Source: Acinetobacter kyonggiensis
GTDB taxonomy: Bacteria > Pseudomonadota > Gammaproteobacteria > Pseudomonadales > Moraxellaceae
Assembly: GCF_900107285.1 (NCBI RefSeq)
Contig: NZ_FNPK01000014.1
Location: forward strand, 1-64,000
Length of the DNA stretch: 64,000 nucleotides
Reading direction: 5' to 3'
Under the pieces are notes generated by a model. It was not told where the DNA came from. It was given only the letters and a program-made list of their open reading frames with translations, and did no database searches. The translations under genes were made by a program, and so were the position numbers. How positions within the stretch are numbered: the stretch's first letter is position 1; each line of letters opens with the position of its first letter. Positions 45,028 to 54,311 of this stretch are shown here, in pieces.

Positions 45028-46299
45028 ATGCCTTGGAAGTTTACGTTGAATGCGCCTAGACAAGGGCTATTTGCTAGCCTACTAATTGTAAGTTTTGCTT
45101 TACACACGTTTTTACTGGTACTTGCGACGACACACCAACTCAATGCAAATCGTGCCAGTCAGGGACAACTGATGACCACACAATTGGTCACAGACAGCCT
45201 ATCCGAGCTTGAACCTGCCAATCCTGTGTCCTTAGCATTATTAGCCGACCGTTATGCAACCAACCCAAGTGTTGCTTCTATTCGTATTTTAGATGCGAAT
45301 AATCAGGTACTTGCAACAGGTGGTTTAACCAAAACACGTCAAGGTGAAGTCTTTGTTCGTGAAGCGCTGCAAAATGAAAAGAAAGTCGGCAGTATTGAAA
45401 TTACTTTAATTCAATCCAGTATTGGTGAAATTTTACGTACCCAATGGTTGGCCATTTTATTGTCATTTATCATTCATGGCTTAATTTGGTTGGCTTACCG
45501 TGCAATTGCCCGCCCAAGTCGTACCGAATATTTGGCGCGGATTAATAATGAATCACGCCTAAAACATGAAATTCAAACCTTGACTCAAGCTTTACAACAA
45601 GAACAACACAATGCTGCTGTCGCTATTGCTCAAGCACAACACCATGCGCAAGCAAAAGCTAAAATCAAAGAGCCAAAGCCTGTCGTACTGAATGACAACT
45701 GTATTGCCTTAAATATTCAGTTCTATGACCCTAAACAACTGATGGATTCGGTCAATAAAACAGTTTCGGTGCCTTATTTTAATTTGTGTCAAATTTTCCT
45801 GAATAAAACAGCAGAGTTATGTGTACAACACTACAAACTCAATAGTTCAGATATTTCTACAGTACATAAATTTGATGAACATGGTGCCACCATTAGCATG
45901 TCGGTAGAAACACCAAATGCAGTGCAATGTTTGGTCATGATCAGCACCGTATTCCAATTGTTGTCAGATGTCTTATACAAACGCTACCGTGAAGAAAAGC
46001 GCTTTGTTTTACAAACCCGTAGTGCCATTTCCAGTCATGTCGATGCCATGCAACTAACACCAGTACAAGCAGCGGAACGTCTGGTGCAACAATTGGCTGC
46101 AAAAGAAAGTGCGATTCATTTGCCCAATGAATTACTCAAAGACATTTCAGATCGTTACCAATTGGTCAGTATTCCTAATCCAACCAATGTGCTGACGCGT
46201 CACGCATTTATGATGAATGGTATGGACAGCGAAGTGGCTGAACTGGCACAAACTTTTAGAACTGAAATTTTAAAAGCTAAACAATCGAAAGCATCTTAA
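45028..46299 (+). CDS. Smp/YtjB-like membrane protein
   Basis: 423 aa. Helix at about 13-33, a periplasmic region of about 100 residues (SLALLADRYATNPSVASIRILDANNQVLATGG, reminiscent of Smp/PAS-type sensing folds), a second helix (about 139-157), then a coiled Gln/His/Ala-rich linker (180-215) and a cytoplasmic domain of about 200 residues without catalytic motifs. Divergent from serB, as is ytjB (smp) in E. coli. Function unknown; the topology is that of a sensor whose output domain is not a kinase or cyclase. Confidence 0.78.
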   Translation: MPWKFTLNAPRQGLFASLLIVSFALHTFLLVLATTHQLNANRASQGQLMTTQLVTDSLSELEPANPVSLALLADRYATNPSVASIRILDANNQVLATGGLTKTRQGEVFVREALQNEKKVGSIEITLIQSSIGEILRTQWLAILLSFIIHGLIWLAYRAIARPSRTEYLARINNESRLKHEIQTLTQALQQEQHNAAVAIAQAQHHAQAKAKIKEPKPVVLNDNCIALNIQFYDPKQLMDSVNKTVSVPYFNLCQIFLNKTAELCVQHYKLNSSDISTVHKFDEHGATISMSVETPNAVQCLVMISTVFQLLSDVLYKRYREEKRFVLQTRSAISSHVDAMQLTPVQAAERLVQQLAAKESAIHLPNELLKDISDRYQLVSIPNPTNVLTRHAFMMNGMDSEVAELAQTFRTEILKAKQSKAS

Positions 46300-46312
46300 A
46301 ACGGATGCAACC

Positions 46313-46343
46313 AAAAACCGAGCCGATGTGCTCGGTTTTTTTT
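46313..46343. terminator. Bidirectional terminator
   Basis: ACCGAGC/GCTCGGT stem, A-run before and T-run after, between convergent genes. Confidence 0.9.
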
Positions 46344-46359
46344 CGCTTCAAACAACAGA

Positions 46360-47316
46360 CTATTCGATGGGATCTGTTTTTATTTGATTGGCTTTGCTGG
46401 CCCAATATGTCGCTAGCGCTGGCCCCGAAATATTATGCCATAAACTAAAAATAGCACTCGGCACAGCAGTAATCGGTGATGCAGCAAAGTGCACCGCAGC
46501 CAAAGCCACACCTAAACCCGAATTTTGCATACCGACTTCAATGGCAATCGCTTTGCTGTCGGCATAGGGCAATTTAAATAAACGACTTGCCCCAAAACCC
46601 AGTAAATAGCCCAAACCATTATGCAATGCCACCACGGCTAAAATCAGTAAACCCGATTCCAAAATTTGCGTCTTACTGCCTGCAATAATCGCTGCGACAA
46701 TGGCGACAATCGCAACCACCGAAATCAGTGGCATGACTTGAATATAAGCCGCTACTTTTTGTTTCAGCACCGAACGAACCATCAGTCCCAAAATGATGGG
46801 AAATAACACCACTTTTAAAATTGAACCCAGCATCGAGAGTGCATTAATTTCAATCCATTGACTGGCTAAAAGATAGAAAATTGCTGGAGTGAATACAGGG
46901 GCTAAAATGGTCGAAACGGAAGTACACGCCACCGATAAAGCGGTATTACCTTTGGCCATATAGGTAATTACATTGGATGCGGTTCCCCCTGGGCAACAAC
47001 CGACAAGAATTACCCCAATCGCAATTGCAGGCGGCAGTTGAAACAACTGACACAACAGATAAGCCAGTGCCGGCATCACCATAAACTGTGCCACCACGCC
47101 AATCAGCACCGCTTTAGGACTGTGTAGCACCCCTTTAAAATCATCTACGGTCATGGTCATGCCCATACCGAACATAATAATCCCCAGCATCCAGATGATA
47201 TAGACTTTCAGCCAGACAAAAGCTTCAGGTACGATTAACGCAATACCCGCAAATAACACCACCCAGAGCGCAAAGGTTTTCTGAATAAATTGGGTAAAGC
47301 GCAAAAAAGTAGACAT
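46360..47316 (-). CDS. Bile acid:sodium symporter (BASS)-family transporter, PanS-like
   Basis: 318 aa with about nine membrane helices. The family signature GCCPGGTASNVITYMAKGNTALSVACTS (here in parts: VGCCPGGTASNVI and ALSVACTSVST) marks the sodium-site region. IAIEVGMQNSGLGVALA is the second conserved motif. Relatives carry pantothenate/ketopantoate (PanS), pyruvate or organic anions with sodium. Substrate unproven. Start ATG 47316. Confidence 0.88.
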   Translation of the reverse strand: MSTFLRFTQFIQKTFALWVVLFAGIALIVPEAFVWLKVYIIWMLGIIMFGMGMTMTVDDFKGVLHSPKAVLIGVVAQFMVMPALAYLLCQLFQLPPAIAIGVILVGCCPGGTASNVITYMAKGNTALSVACTSVSTILAPVFTPAIFYLLASQWIEINALSMLGSILKVVLFPIILGLMVRSVLKQKVAAYIQVMPLISVVAIVAIVAAIIAGSKTQILESGLLILAVVALHNGLGYLLGFGASRLFKLPYADSKAIAIEVGMQNSGLGVALAAVHFAASPITAVPSAIFSLWHNISGPALATYWASKANQIKTDPIE

Positions 47317-47418
47317 AACGGTGACATCCCCTATTTATTCTAGTCTCAAATCGTGAGATCACTTTTAACAGGCTCATCGAACTCAAGTGTTTCTGTTTTC
47401 GACCCGATTATGCATTTT

Positions 47419-48054
47419 TCATGCATGCTGCTGAATAATATCTTTCACCAAAATCCGTTTCACCCCTTTCGCCAGCATCTCTTGCCATGCCTGCTGTAAT
47501 GAACCATTTAAGTCGATGCCTTTGGTGGCATCGGAAATGACATAGGCTTTAAAACCAAACTTACATGCATCAATTGCCGTCCATGCCACACAAAAATCGG
47601 TAGCAATGCCGACAATAAACACTGTATCAATGCCACGTTCTTTTAAATAACCTGCCAAGCCTGTCGTGGTCTTTTGATCAGATTCCATAAAAGCAGAATA
47701 ACTGTCGATATGCGCATGACAGCCTTTACGGATGATCAATTGGGCACTGGGCAAATGAAGATTAGGGTGCAGTTCTGCATCTGGCGTACCTTGAACACAA
47801 TGTACAGGCCACAAGACTTGCGTACCATAGTCCAGCTCAATCGTTTCAAACGGCTGTTTAGCATCATGATTGATAGCAAATGACACATGATTTTCAGGAT
47901 GCCAATCTTGAGTAATCACTATCGTTTTAAAATACTGCGCCAATTGATTAATGTTCGGAATAATCTGATCTGCATGCGCCACAGCTAAATTTCCACCTGG
48001 GGTAAAACCATTTTGCACATCCACGACGATCAGCGCAGTATTGTTTTGCATCAT
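47419..48054 (-). CDS. pncA: Nicotinamidase/pyrazinamidase
   Basis: Converts nicotinamide to nicotinate, feeding PncB. 211 aa isochorismatase-fold enzyme. Catalytic triad: Asp in IVVDVQNGFTPGG (about 12), Lys in IIRKGCH (about 111) and Cys in VGIATDFCVAWTAID (about 157). Metal ligands: DWHPENHVSF (about 52-61). It would also activate pyrazinamide. The start may be the second Met (ATGATG). Confidence 0.95.
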   Translation of the reverse strand: MMQNNTALIVVDVQNGFTPGGNLAVAHADQIIPNINQLAQYFKTIVITQDWHPENHVSFAINHDAKQPFETIELDYGTQVLWPVHCVQGTPDAELHPNLHLPSAQLIIRKGCHAHIDSYSAFMESDQKTTTGLAGYLKERGIDTVFIVGIATDFCVAWTAIDACKFGFKAYVISDATKGIDLNGSLQQAWQEMLAKGVKRILVKDIIQQHA

Positions 48055-48256
48055 TTTCAGTCCATTCTTAGTGAGTTGTCATTTTTGTGACTAAGCATAT
48101 AACAAAATAAATTTCAGTATTTAGGCTGGACAGTAAAAATAAGATGACTGACAACTTAAATAATTACGATACTTGGGCAAATTCGATACACAGCATCATT
48201 TAAAGTTCGAAATTTTTTACTATAGCTAAAAGATAGAAATACATTTTAAGTTAAAA

Positions 48257-48283
48257 AAATAGCCCGCAATATGCGAGCTATTT
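48257..48283. terminator. Terminator after the MFS gene
   Basis: AAATAGC-GCAATATGC-GCTATTT, near-perfect stem with A/T runs, 14 bp past the stop of the minus-strand transporter gene. Confidence 0.7.
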
Positions 48284-48297
48284 CATCAAACGAAAAC

Positions 48298-49506
48298 TTA
48301 AGCTGATGTTTGTAAACGACGAACCAAAATCAACATGAAGATTGCTGAAATCACAATACAAGGAATAGCGGCTGAAATAACCCCTGCTGCACCAAAGCCC
48401 GCTGCAAGGAGTTGACCTGCAATTGCAGGACCCAGCATTGCACCGATCCGACCTACAGCTGAAGCCATTCCCACACCTGTTGCACGGACTTCAGTTGGGT
48501 AGACAATACTGCCAAACGCATACAGTACTCCTTGGCAACCAATCACAAAGGCACCTACCAATGCTGAAGCCAAATACATTTGCGTCAATGAACTTGCCGC
48601 ATTTAAGCAAAATAAACCAGCTAAAATACCACCGTACATTAAAATAATCACATAGGTTTTTTTCCAGCGGTCGGTCAACATGCCTAACACTACCGTACCA
48701 ATGGTTGCACTGAGCATAAAGAAGAATTGTGCAGTACTGCCTTCTTTACGCGTAAAGCCCAGCTCGATAAACAGTGAAGGTAACCAACTTAACATGATGT
48801 AAACCACCATCAAGGTAAAGAAGTAGCTCACTGAAATTAAGCAGGTACGCGCCACGTTATGACTATTGAATAAATCTTTAAAAGAACCTTGAGTCGTTAC
48901 TGCTGTGGTTTCCGCTGTATTTTTTGCTTTTAAAAATTCACGTGACTCGGGTAAAAATTTCATCATGATTGGAATAACAAAAATAGGCAGCAAGCCACCT
49001 AAATAAAAAATGTTTTTCCAATTTGAACCAAAATCTAAACTTGCAATGTACGACAAAATTGCAGCGCCGACAGGCATACCACAATACATTAGACCAACAG
49101 CACGTCCTCGGTTTTCAGCTTTAACCGCTTCAGAAGCCAGCGTAATTAAATTCGGCATTGCCGCACCTAAACCTGCACCCGCTAAAAAACGAACCAATAA
49201 CAGACTGTTAAAACTGTTCACCCATACCGTACATAAAGTAAATAAGGCAAAAACTGCAACGGAGCAAATCAATACCTTTTTACGCCCAATACGATCTGAA
49301 TATCGCCCACCAATCAGCGCTCCAGGTAATAAACCTAAAATCCCTGCGCTAAAAAACACACCCAATTGCGAACTGTCTAAACCAAAGGCTTCACGAATAC
49401 CCGCCGCTGCAATGCCTGCTGCCTGAATATCCAAACCTTCAATAACCGCAATTAAAAAGCAGATTGCCACCGTAATTGCAGCATGCCTGTTATCTGATCT
49501 TTCCAT
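48298..49506 (-). CDS. MFS aromatic-acid transporter (AAHS/MhpT type)
   Basis: 402 aa, 12 membrane helices. Start ATG 49506 with AGGG nine bases upstream; a TTG at 49512 is also in frame. AAHS features: LDIQAAGIAAAGI in helix 1 (conserved Asp), GGRYSDRIGRKKVL (loop 2-3 MFS signature), FLAGAGLGAAMPNLITL and YPTEVRATGVGMASAVGRIGAMLGP. Closest in style to the 3-(3-hydroxyphenyl)propionate transporter MhpT, but no mhp catabolic genes lie here, so the substrate is only inferred to be an aromatic acid. Confidence 0.88.
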   Translation of the reverse strand: MERSDNRHAAITVAICFLIAVIEGLDIQAAGIAAAGIREAFGLDSSQLGVFFSAGILGLLPGALIGGRYSDRIGRKKVLICSVAVFALFTLCTVWVNSFNSLLLVRFLAGAGLGAAMPNLITLASEAVKAENRGRAVGLMYCGMPVGAAILSYIASLDFGSNWKNIFYLGGLLPIFVIPIMMKFLPESREFLKAKNTAETTAVTTQGSFKDLFNSHNVARTCLISVSYFFTLMVVYIMLSWLPSLFIELGFTRKEGSTAQFFFMLSATIGTVVLGMLTDRWKKTYVIILMYGGILAGLFCLNAASSLTQMYLASALVGAFVIGCQGVLYAFGSIVYPTEVRATGVGMASAVGRIGAMLGPAIAGQLLAAGFGAAGVISAAIPCIVISAIFMLILVRRLQTSA

Positions 49507-50225
49507 TGGCAATTTCCCTATTCAATCAGTGTCCAAAATAGAACGCCATCATCCATGACTCAGGAAATTCAAATAACTACCAATAAGTGGAAGGATTTAC
49601 AGTTTATGAACAAAAATAATAGATATTTAACGTTTTTCGTGGGCAGAACAAATAGTCGCAAAAACACTTAATCGGATTATCCACAGCGTAAAAAACTGAA
49701 GTCTTTCTCTATAATTACAACTTTATACGCCTGTTTATAATGAAATAAAAAAATGGCAGTCATCGTTTTAACTGATTATTCTGCAACTTTTTAATACGGT
49801 TTTACATAGATTAAATTCTTGTTTTATATAGCTTAAAAGTCTATGCTAATCTCTATTAAATCTTAAATCCTGATGTTTTTACACGGAATTGCTGCTGCTG
49901 TTGGCTTTAAAGTGCAAATAGGACATTTTTACTCGTATTTTTTATACAAAAATAGCCTGACACTGGTCATGATATTCATTAAAATTTTAGGGCTAAAGGT
50001 TTTCTGAACATAACTTTGCTATATTTATTTTAACGACTTTGCATAAAGTTTTTATATGCTTTGACTAAAGCATATTGTTCTTCATCGTTTGTTCGTTCAT
50101 AATTTGCATAAGCATTATTCAATTCGCTTTAATCGTATTGAAATTGCTATAAATCAAAATACGCACCCATCCAAATTTATGTTTTTCTACCTCTGCCGGA
50201 TGGACAAATAGGATATTTTTTTAAA
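49507..50225. other. Long AT-rich intergenic region before dapA
   Basis: About 720 bp, the longest non-coding stretch of the window. It must hold divergent promoters. Searched by eye for a lysine riboswitch, hairpins with T-runs and short genes; none was convincing. AGGAT lies nine bases before the dapA ATG. Confidence 0.5.
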
Positions 50226-51125
50226 ATGACTCAGCAAGCACAGATCATCCAAGGTTCAATTGTCGCAATCGTCACTCCGATGTTTGAAGATGGCAGCGTA
50301 GATTGGAAGGGTCTAGAAAAGCTCGTTGAGTGGCATATTGCACAAGGCACGAACAGTATTGTTGCGGTTGGTACGACAGGCGAAGCATCGACTTTAAGTC
50401 TGGCTGAACATAAACAAGTCATTAAAGAAATCGTTCGTGTAGCCAACAAACGTATTCCAATCATTGCAGGTACGGGTGCCAACTCGACCCATGAAGCAAT
50501 CGAACTCACCAAAGAAGCAAAAGCGTTGGGTGCAGATGCCGCACTGTTAGTGACCCCTTATTATAATAAACCCACACAAGAAGGTTTATATCAGCATTAC
50601 AAAGCGATTGCTGAAGCAGTTGATTTACCTCAAATTCTTTATAATGTCCCTGGCCGTACTGGTGTAGACATGCTCAATGAAACCGTGATTCGCCTTGCTG
50701 ACATCCCGCAAATTGTTGGGATTAAAGATGCCACAGGTGATGTACCACGTGGTCAAGCGCTGATTGAAGGATTACGCGGTAAAGAAATGACCGTTTACTC
50801 TGGTGATGATGCAACGGCTTATCAACTGATCGCACTAGGCGCACTAGGCAACATTTCTGTGACTGCAAATATCGCACCGAAAGAAATGAGCCAAATTTGT
50901 GCTGCTGCTATTTCAGGTGATGCAGAACGTGCTGAAACTTTGAACAACGAAATTGCAAATTTACACAATATTCTATTTTGTGAATCCAACCCAATTCCTG
51001 TGAAATGGGCACTTCATGAAATGGGCTTAATTGGTACGGGTATTCGTTTACCATTAACTCCTCTTGCAGAACAATATCGCACACCGTTGCGTGAAGCACT
51101 CAACGCTTCGGGTGTCATTCAATAA
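50226..51125 (+). CDS. dapA: 4-hydroxy-tetrahydrodipicolinate synthase
   Basis: Condenses pyruvate with aspartate semialdehyde in lysine/diaminopimelate synthesis. 299 aa TIM barrel. GTTGEASTLS (about 47-56) binds pyruvate; YNVPGRTG (about 138-145) supplies the catalytic Tyr; GIKDATGD (about 166-173) holds the Schiff-base Lys. First gene of the dapA-bamC-purC group conserved in gammaproteobacteria; bamC follows 13 bp later. Confidence 0.97.
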   Translation: MTQQAQIIQGSIVAIVTPMFEDGSVDWKGLEKLVEWHIAQGTNSIVAVGTTGEASTLSLAEHKQVIKEIVRVANKRIPIIAGTGANSTHEAIELTKEAKALGADAALLVTPYYNKPTQEGLYQHYKAIAEAVDLPQILYNVPGRTGVDMLNETVIRLADIPQIVGIKDATGDVPRGQALIEGLRGKEMTVYSGDDATAYQLIALGALGNISVTANIAPKEMSQICAAAISGDAERAETLNNEIANLHNILFCESNPIPVKWALHEMGLIGTGIRLPLTPLAEQYRTPLREALNASGVIQ

Positions 51126-51138
51126 AGAGCACAACACT

Positions 51139-51744
51139 ATGCAATTACGTTTTGGTTTAACCCTTGCACTTTCAGCATTTGGTTTAATGGGTTGTAGTTC
51201 TATGGGAATCAACAATGGTTCTCTGGATTATAAAAATACTGCATCCCTTGAACCCCTGAAATATCCTGAAGGTTCAATGGTTCGACCTGCAACGCCATTG
51301 TACCCAGCTCCAAAGGTTGACCCTCTTGCCCTTGAACACGCACCTAAACTGGAAAATAAAAAGGGCAACCGTTTTGCGATTCCCCGTCCAAATCAAGTGC
51401 AAGAAAACAGCTTAATCAATAGTCAAGATGACAATACCAATGTCAATCGTCCACAACTTGTTCGTGATGGAAATCAAAATCCGTTACTCAAAATTGATGG
51501 AAATTCTGCTACAATTTGGCAGTACACACTTGCTACCCTCAGCAGCCTTAACCATAGCATTGTTGGTCAGAGCAAAAATCGTTACGAAGTAACCATTAAG
51601 GTCGATCAAAAAGTGTATGTATTAAGACTGACCTCTGTCGGTGCAAGTAATAACCTAGCCGTGTTCAATGCCGATAATAGCTTTGCAGACCAAGAAATCG
51701 CTGCTGAACTATTAACCCAGATTTACCAAAATTGGCCAGCCTAG
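51139..51744 (+). CDS. bamC: Outer-membrane assembly lipoprotein BamC-like (NlpB)
   Basis: 201 aa. ATG 51139 begins a lipoprotein signal (MQLRFGLTLALSAFGLMGCSS, lipobox LMGC). The unstructured start has the BamC-like LDYKNTASLEPLKYPEG, which in E. coli binds BamD, and a single helix-grip-like domain follows (about 130-200). The protein is much shorter than E. coli BamC (344 aa), which has two such domains, so the C-terminal one is absent. Position between dapA and purC supports the call. Confidence 0.85.
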   Translation: MQLRFGLTLALSAFGLMGCSSMGINNGSLDYKNTASLEPLKYPEGSMVRPATPLYPAPKVDPLALEHAPKLENKKGNRFAIPRPNQVQENSLINSQDDNTNVNRPQLVRDGNQNPLLKIDGNSATIWQYTLATLSSLNHSIVGQSKNRYEVTIKVDQKVYVLRLTSVGASNNLAVFNADNSFADQEIAAELLTQIYQNWPA

Positions 51745-51780
51745 TCGTACTAGGTATTTTTTTTTGAAAAAGGTTCCCCC

Positions 51781-52500
51781 ATGTTGAAACAAACCTTGCT
51801 CTATACTGGTAAAGCGAAATCTGTTTATGAAACAGACAGTGAAGATCACCTGATTTTAGTCTTTCGTGATGATGCCTCTGCGTTTAATGGCGAAAAAATC
51901 GAACAACTAGATCGCAAAGGCAAGGTTAATAACCGTTTCAACGCCTTTATCATGGAAAAATTGGCTGCTGCTGGTATTGAAACTCACTTTGAGAAACTTC
52001 TTTCTCCAACTGAAGTTTTAGTGAAAAAATTGCAAATGGTTCCGGTTGAATGTGTAATTCGTAACTACGCAGCGGGTAGCTTGTGCCGTCGTTTAGGTGT
52101 TGAAGAAGGTAAAGAATTAACCCCTTCTACATTTGAATTATTCTTCAAAGACGACGCGCTTGGCGATCCAATGGTCAATGAATCTCAAGCCATTGCTTTA
52201 GGTTGGGCGACTGCCGAACAACTTGCACAAATGCAAGTACTGACTTACAAAGTAAACGAAGTCCTAAAAGATTTGTTCGACAAAGGCAATATGCTTCTGG
52301 TTGACTTCAAACTTGAATTTGGTGTGTTCCACGACCGTATCGTTCTTGGTGATGAGTTCTCTCCAGACGGTTGCCGTCTATGGGACAAAGACACCAAGAA
52401 AAAACTCGACAAAGACCGTTTCCGTCAAGGTTTAGGCGGTGTTGTTGAAGCCTATGAAGAAGTGGCTACACGTTTAGGTATCGACCTTTCTGATATCTAA
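51781..52500 (+). CDS. purC: SAICAR synthetase
   Basis: Phosphoribosylaminoimidazole-succinocarboxamide synthase of purine synthesis, 239 aa. Motifs: [90 protein letters not shown]. Full length. Starts 36 bp after bamC and ends with its own terminator, closing the dapA-bamC-purC transcript. Confidence 0.97.
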   Translation: MLKQTLLYTGKAKSVYETDSEDHLILVFRDDASAFNGEKIEQLDRKGKVNNRFNAFIMEKLAAAGIETHFEKLLSPTEVLVKKLQMVPVECVIRNYAAGSLCRRLGVEEGKELTPSTFELFFKDDALGDPMVNESQAIALGWATAEQLAQMQVLTYKVNEVLKDLFDKGNMLLVDFKLEFGVFHDRIVLGDEFSPDGCRLWDKDTKKKLDKDRFRQGLGGVVEAYEEVATRLGIDLSDI

Positions 52501-52514
52501 TCCGCATACTGATT

Positions 52515-52547
52515 CAAAAAACCGAGCCTGATGGCTCGGTTTTTTTA
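52515..52547 (+). terminator. Terminator of purC
   Basis: ACCGAGCC-TGAT-GGCTCGGT followed by seven T. Confidence 0.92.
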
Positions 52548-52639
52548 TGCGCCCATAAATCGAAAAAACAAATGTTACTAATAAAAATGATCGTTTTTAC
52601 AAAATTCAGTTATCGCGCTAAAATAATCATATCGAAGAC

Positions 52640-52762
52640 AAGATCAACTTTAAGGTCTTGAAGTCAAATTTAATGCGCTCAACCATTATTCCTAAAGGAT
52701 GTCCTCTCCCAATCTCAGACATCCTTTTTAGCCCAACTCATTCCCGAGTTGGGCTTTTTTTT
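52640..52762 (+). ncRNA. Candidate small RNA upstream (3' side) of rarA
   Basis: Beyond the purC terminator lie two strong plus-strand hairpins: AAAGGATGTC (52694-52703) with GACATCCTTT (52718-52727), whose 14-base loop is pyrimidine-rich (ctctcccaatctca), and then AGCCCAACTC/GAGTTGGGCT (52730-52755) followed by a T-run. The second is an intrinsic terminator on the plus strand only, yet no plus-strand gene precedes it. The T-run abuts the rarA stop. It could alternatively be a spare purC terminator. The 5' end is unknown. Confidence 0.4.
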
Positions 52763-54035
52763 ATTGCTGCTGCTGTTCCTGCTGCCAACGACGTTGTTGA
52801 AGTTTTTCACCTTCCACTTCACGTTTATTTCGAGCTGACTCATATAACTTGGTGCCTTTTAATTCAGGCGGCAAATATTCTTGCAGAATAAAATGCTCAG
52901 GATAGTTATGTGGATAGAGATAATCCACGCCATAACCCTGCTCTTTCATTAACTTGGTCGGCGCATTTCTTAAATGCAATGGCACGGATAAATGAGCAGT
53001 TTTTTCAGCTAAATCCAACGCCTTATTTATGGCTAAATAGGTGCTGTTACTCTTGGCACTGGTGGCCAAATACACAGCACATTGTCCCAAAATAATTCGG
53101 CATTCTGGCATGCCGACCGCTTGAACCGAACGAAAGCATTCACCAGCCAGCAACAAGGCATTTGGGTTGGAATTACCTATATCTTCCGAGGCTGCAATTA
53201 ACATACGACGGGCAATAAAAACTGGATCTTCACCACCTTTAAGCATACGTGCCATCCAGTATAAGGTCGCATCTGGATCACTACCGCGAATGGACTTAAT
53301 AAAGGCAGAAACCAAATCGTAATGCTGCTCACCCGATTTGTCATAACGGGCAATACTTTGCTGTGCAACTTTTACCACCACAGCATTGGTAATGCTATTT
53401 TCCAATTCAGCTTCAAAAGTACTGGCGATCAGATCCAAAAGGTTTAATGCCTTACGTGCATCTCCAGCCGCAAATTGGATCAATGCCTCATATTCTTCAA
53501 TTTGAATATAGCGCTGTTTTAAAAAATCATCATTTTGCAACGCTTGATTCAACAAGGTCTGAATAGCATCGTCTGTTAATGCATTTAAGCTATAAACCTG
53601 ACAACGTGATAGCAAAGCATTATTGACTTCAAAAGAAGGGTTTTCAGTGGTCGCGCCAATTAAAGTAATTTTGCCTTTTTCCACAGCATTCAGTAATGCA
53701 TCTTGTTGTGACTTATTAAAGCGATGAATTTCATCAATAAAGACCACAGGCGTTAGTAAATCCCCACCTTCGGCAATCACTTCACGAAGCTCTTTCACCC
53801 CAGTATTGAGTGCCGATAGACTGACGAAAGGTCGATCTACCGCTTGTGCCAACAGCAAAGCAATGGTGGTTTTTCCAACACCAGGCGGGCCCCAAAAAAT
53901 AATGGAGGGTAAATGCCCCTGATCAATCATTTGGCGTAACGGTGCTTGAGCACCTAACAAATGGTCTTGACCCATAATCTCGGATAAATCGCGTGGGCGG
54001 AGCCGTTCAGGAAGAGGAATGTTACTGTCTGACAT
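52761..54035 (-). CDS. rarA: Replication-associated recombination protein A (MgsA/RarA)
   Basis: AAA+ ATPase acting at stalled forks, related to clamp loaders. 424 aa. Walker A GPPGVGKT (about 49-56), Walker B VVFIDEIHRFNKSQQDALL (about 97-115), sensor 1 LIGATTENPSFEVN with arginine-finger LLSRCQVY, then the MgsA-type C-terminal tetramerisation domain (DPDATLYWMARMLKGGEDPVFIARRM). A Gln-rich tail (EQQQQ) ends it. Single gene. Confidence 0.95.
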   Translation of the reverse strand: MSDSNIPLPERLRPRDLSEIMGQDHLLGAQAPLRQMIDQGHLPSIIFWGPPGVGKTTIALLLAQAVDRPFVSLSALNTGVKELREVIAEGGDLLTPVVFIDEIHRFNKSQQDALLNAVEKGKITLIGATTENPSFEVNNALLSRCQVYSLNALTDDAIQTLLNQALQNDDFLKQRYIQIEEYEALIQFAAGDARKALNLLDLIASTFEAELENSITNAVVVKVAQQSIARYDKSGEQHYDLVSAFIKSIRGSDPDATLYWMARMLKGGEDPVFIARRMLIAASEDIGNSNPNALLLAGECFRSVQAVGMPECRIILGQCAVYLATSAKSNSTYLAINKALDLAEKTAHLSVPLHLRNAPTKLMKEQGYGVDYLYPHNYPEHFILQEYLPPELKGTKLYESARNKREVEGEKLQQRRWQQEQQQQ

Positions 54036-54311
54036 CTTGTTATTTCTTTACTGTGCTTAAAACAAGTCTACTATGTAATTTTAAGCTCGCGTATTTCAAT
54101 TTAAGGCTTTTACAAAAAAATCATATCGCTTTTTTTTAAGTTTATGCCATATTACTGTTGATTATCTGAATCCAGATTGAACTAAAATAAACTATATTTA
54201 CTGTGATTATAGATTAATAATTCTCCTTTTTATCAAAAAAGTGTATAATTATTATGTGAATAGCATCACATTTCTCTCATTATTATGGTCGTTTTTAAAT
54301 GGGTAGGCTGT

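Noticed and set aside
49507..50225. Possible lysine riboswitch or small RNA before dapA
   Set aside because: No five-stem layout, no conserved lysine-riboswitch core text and no terminator/antiterminator pair could be found by eye.
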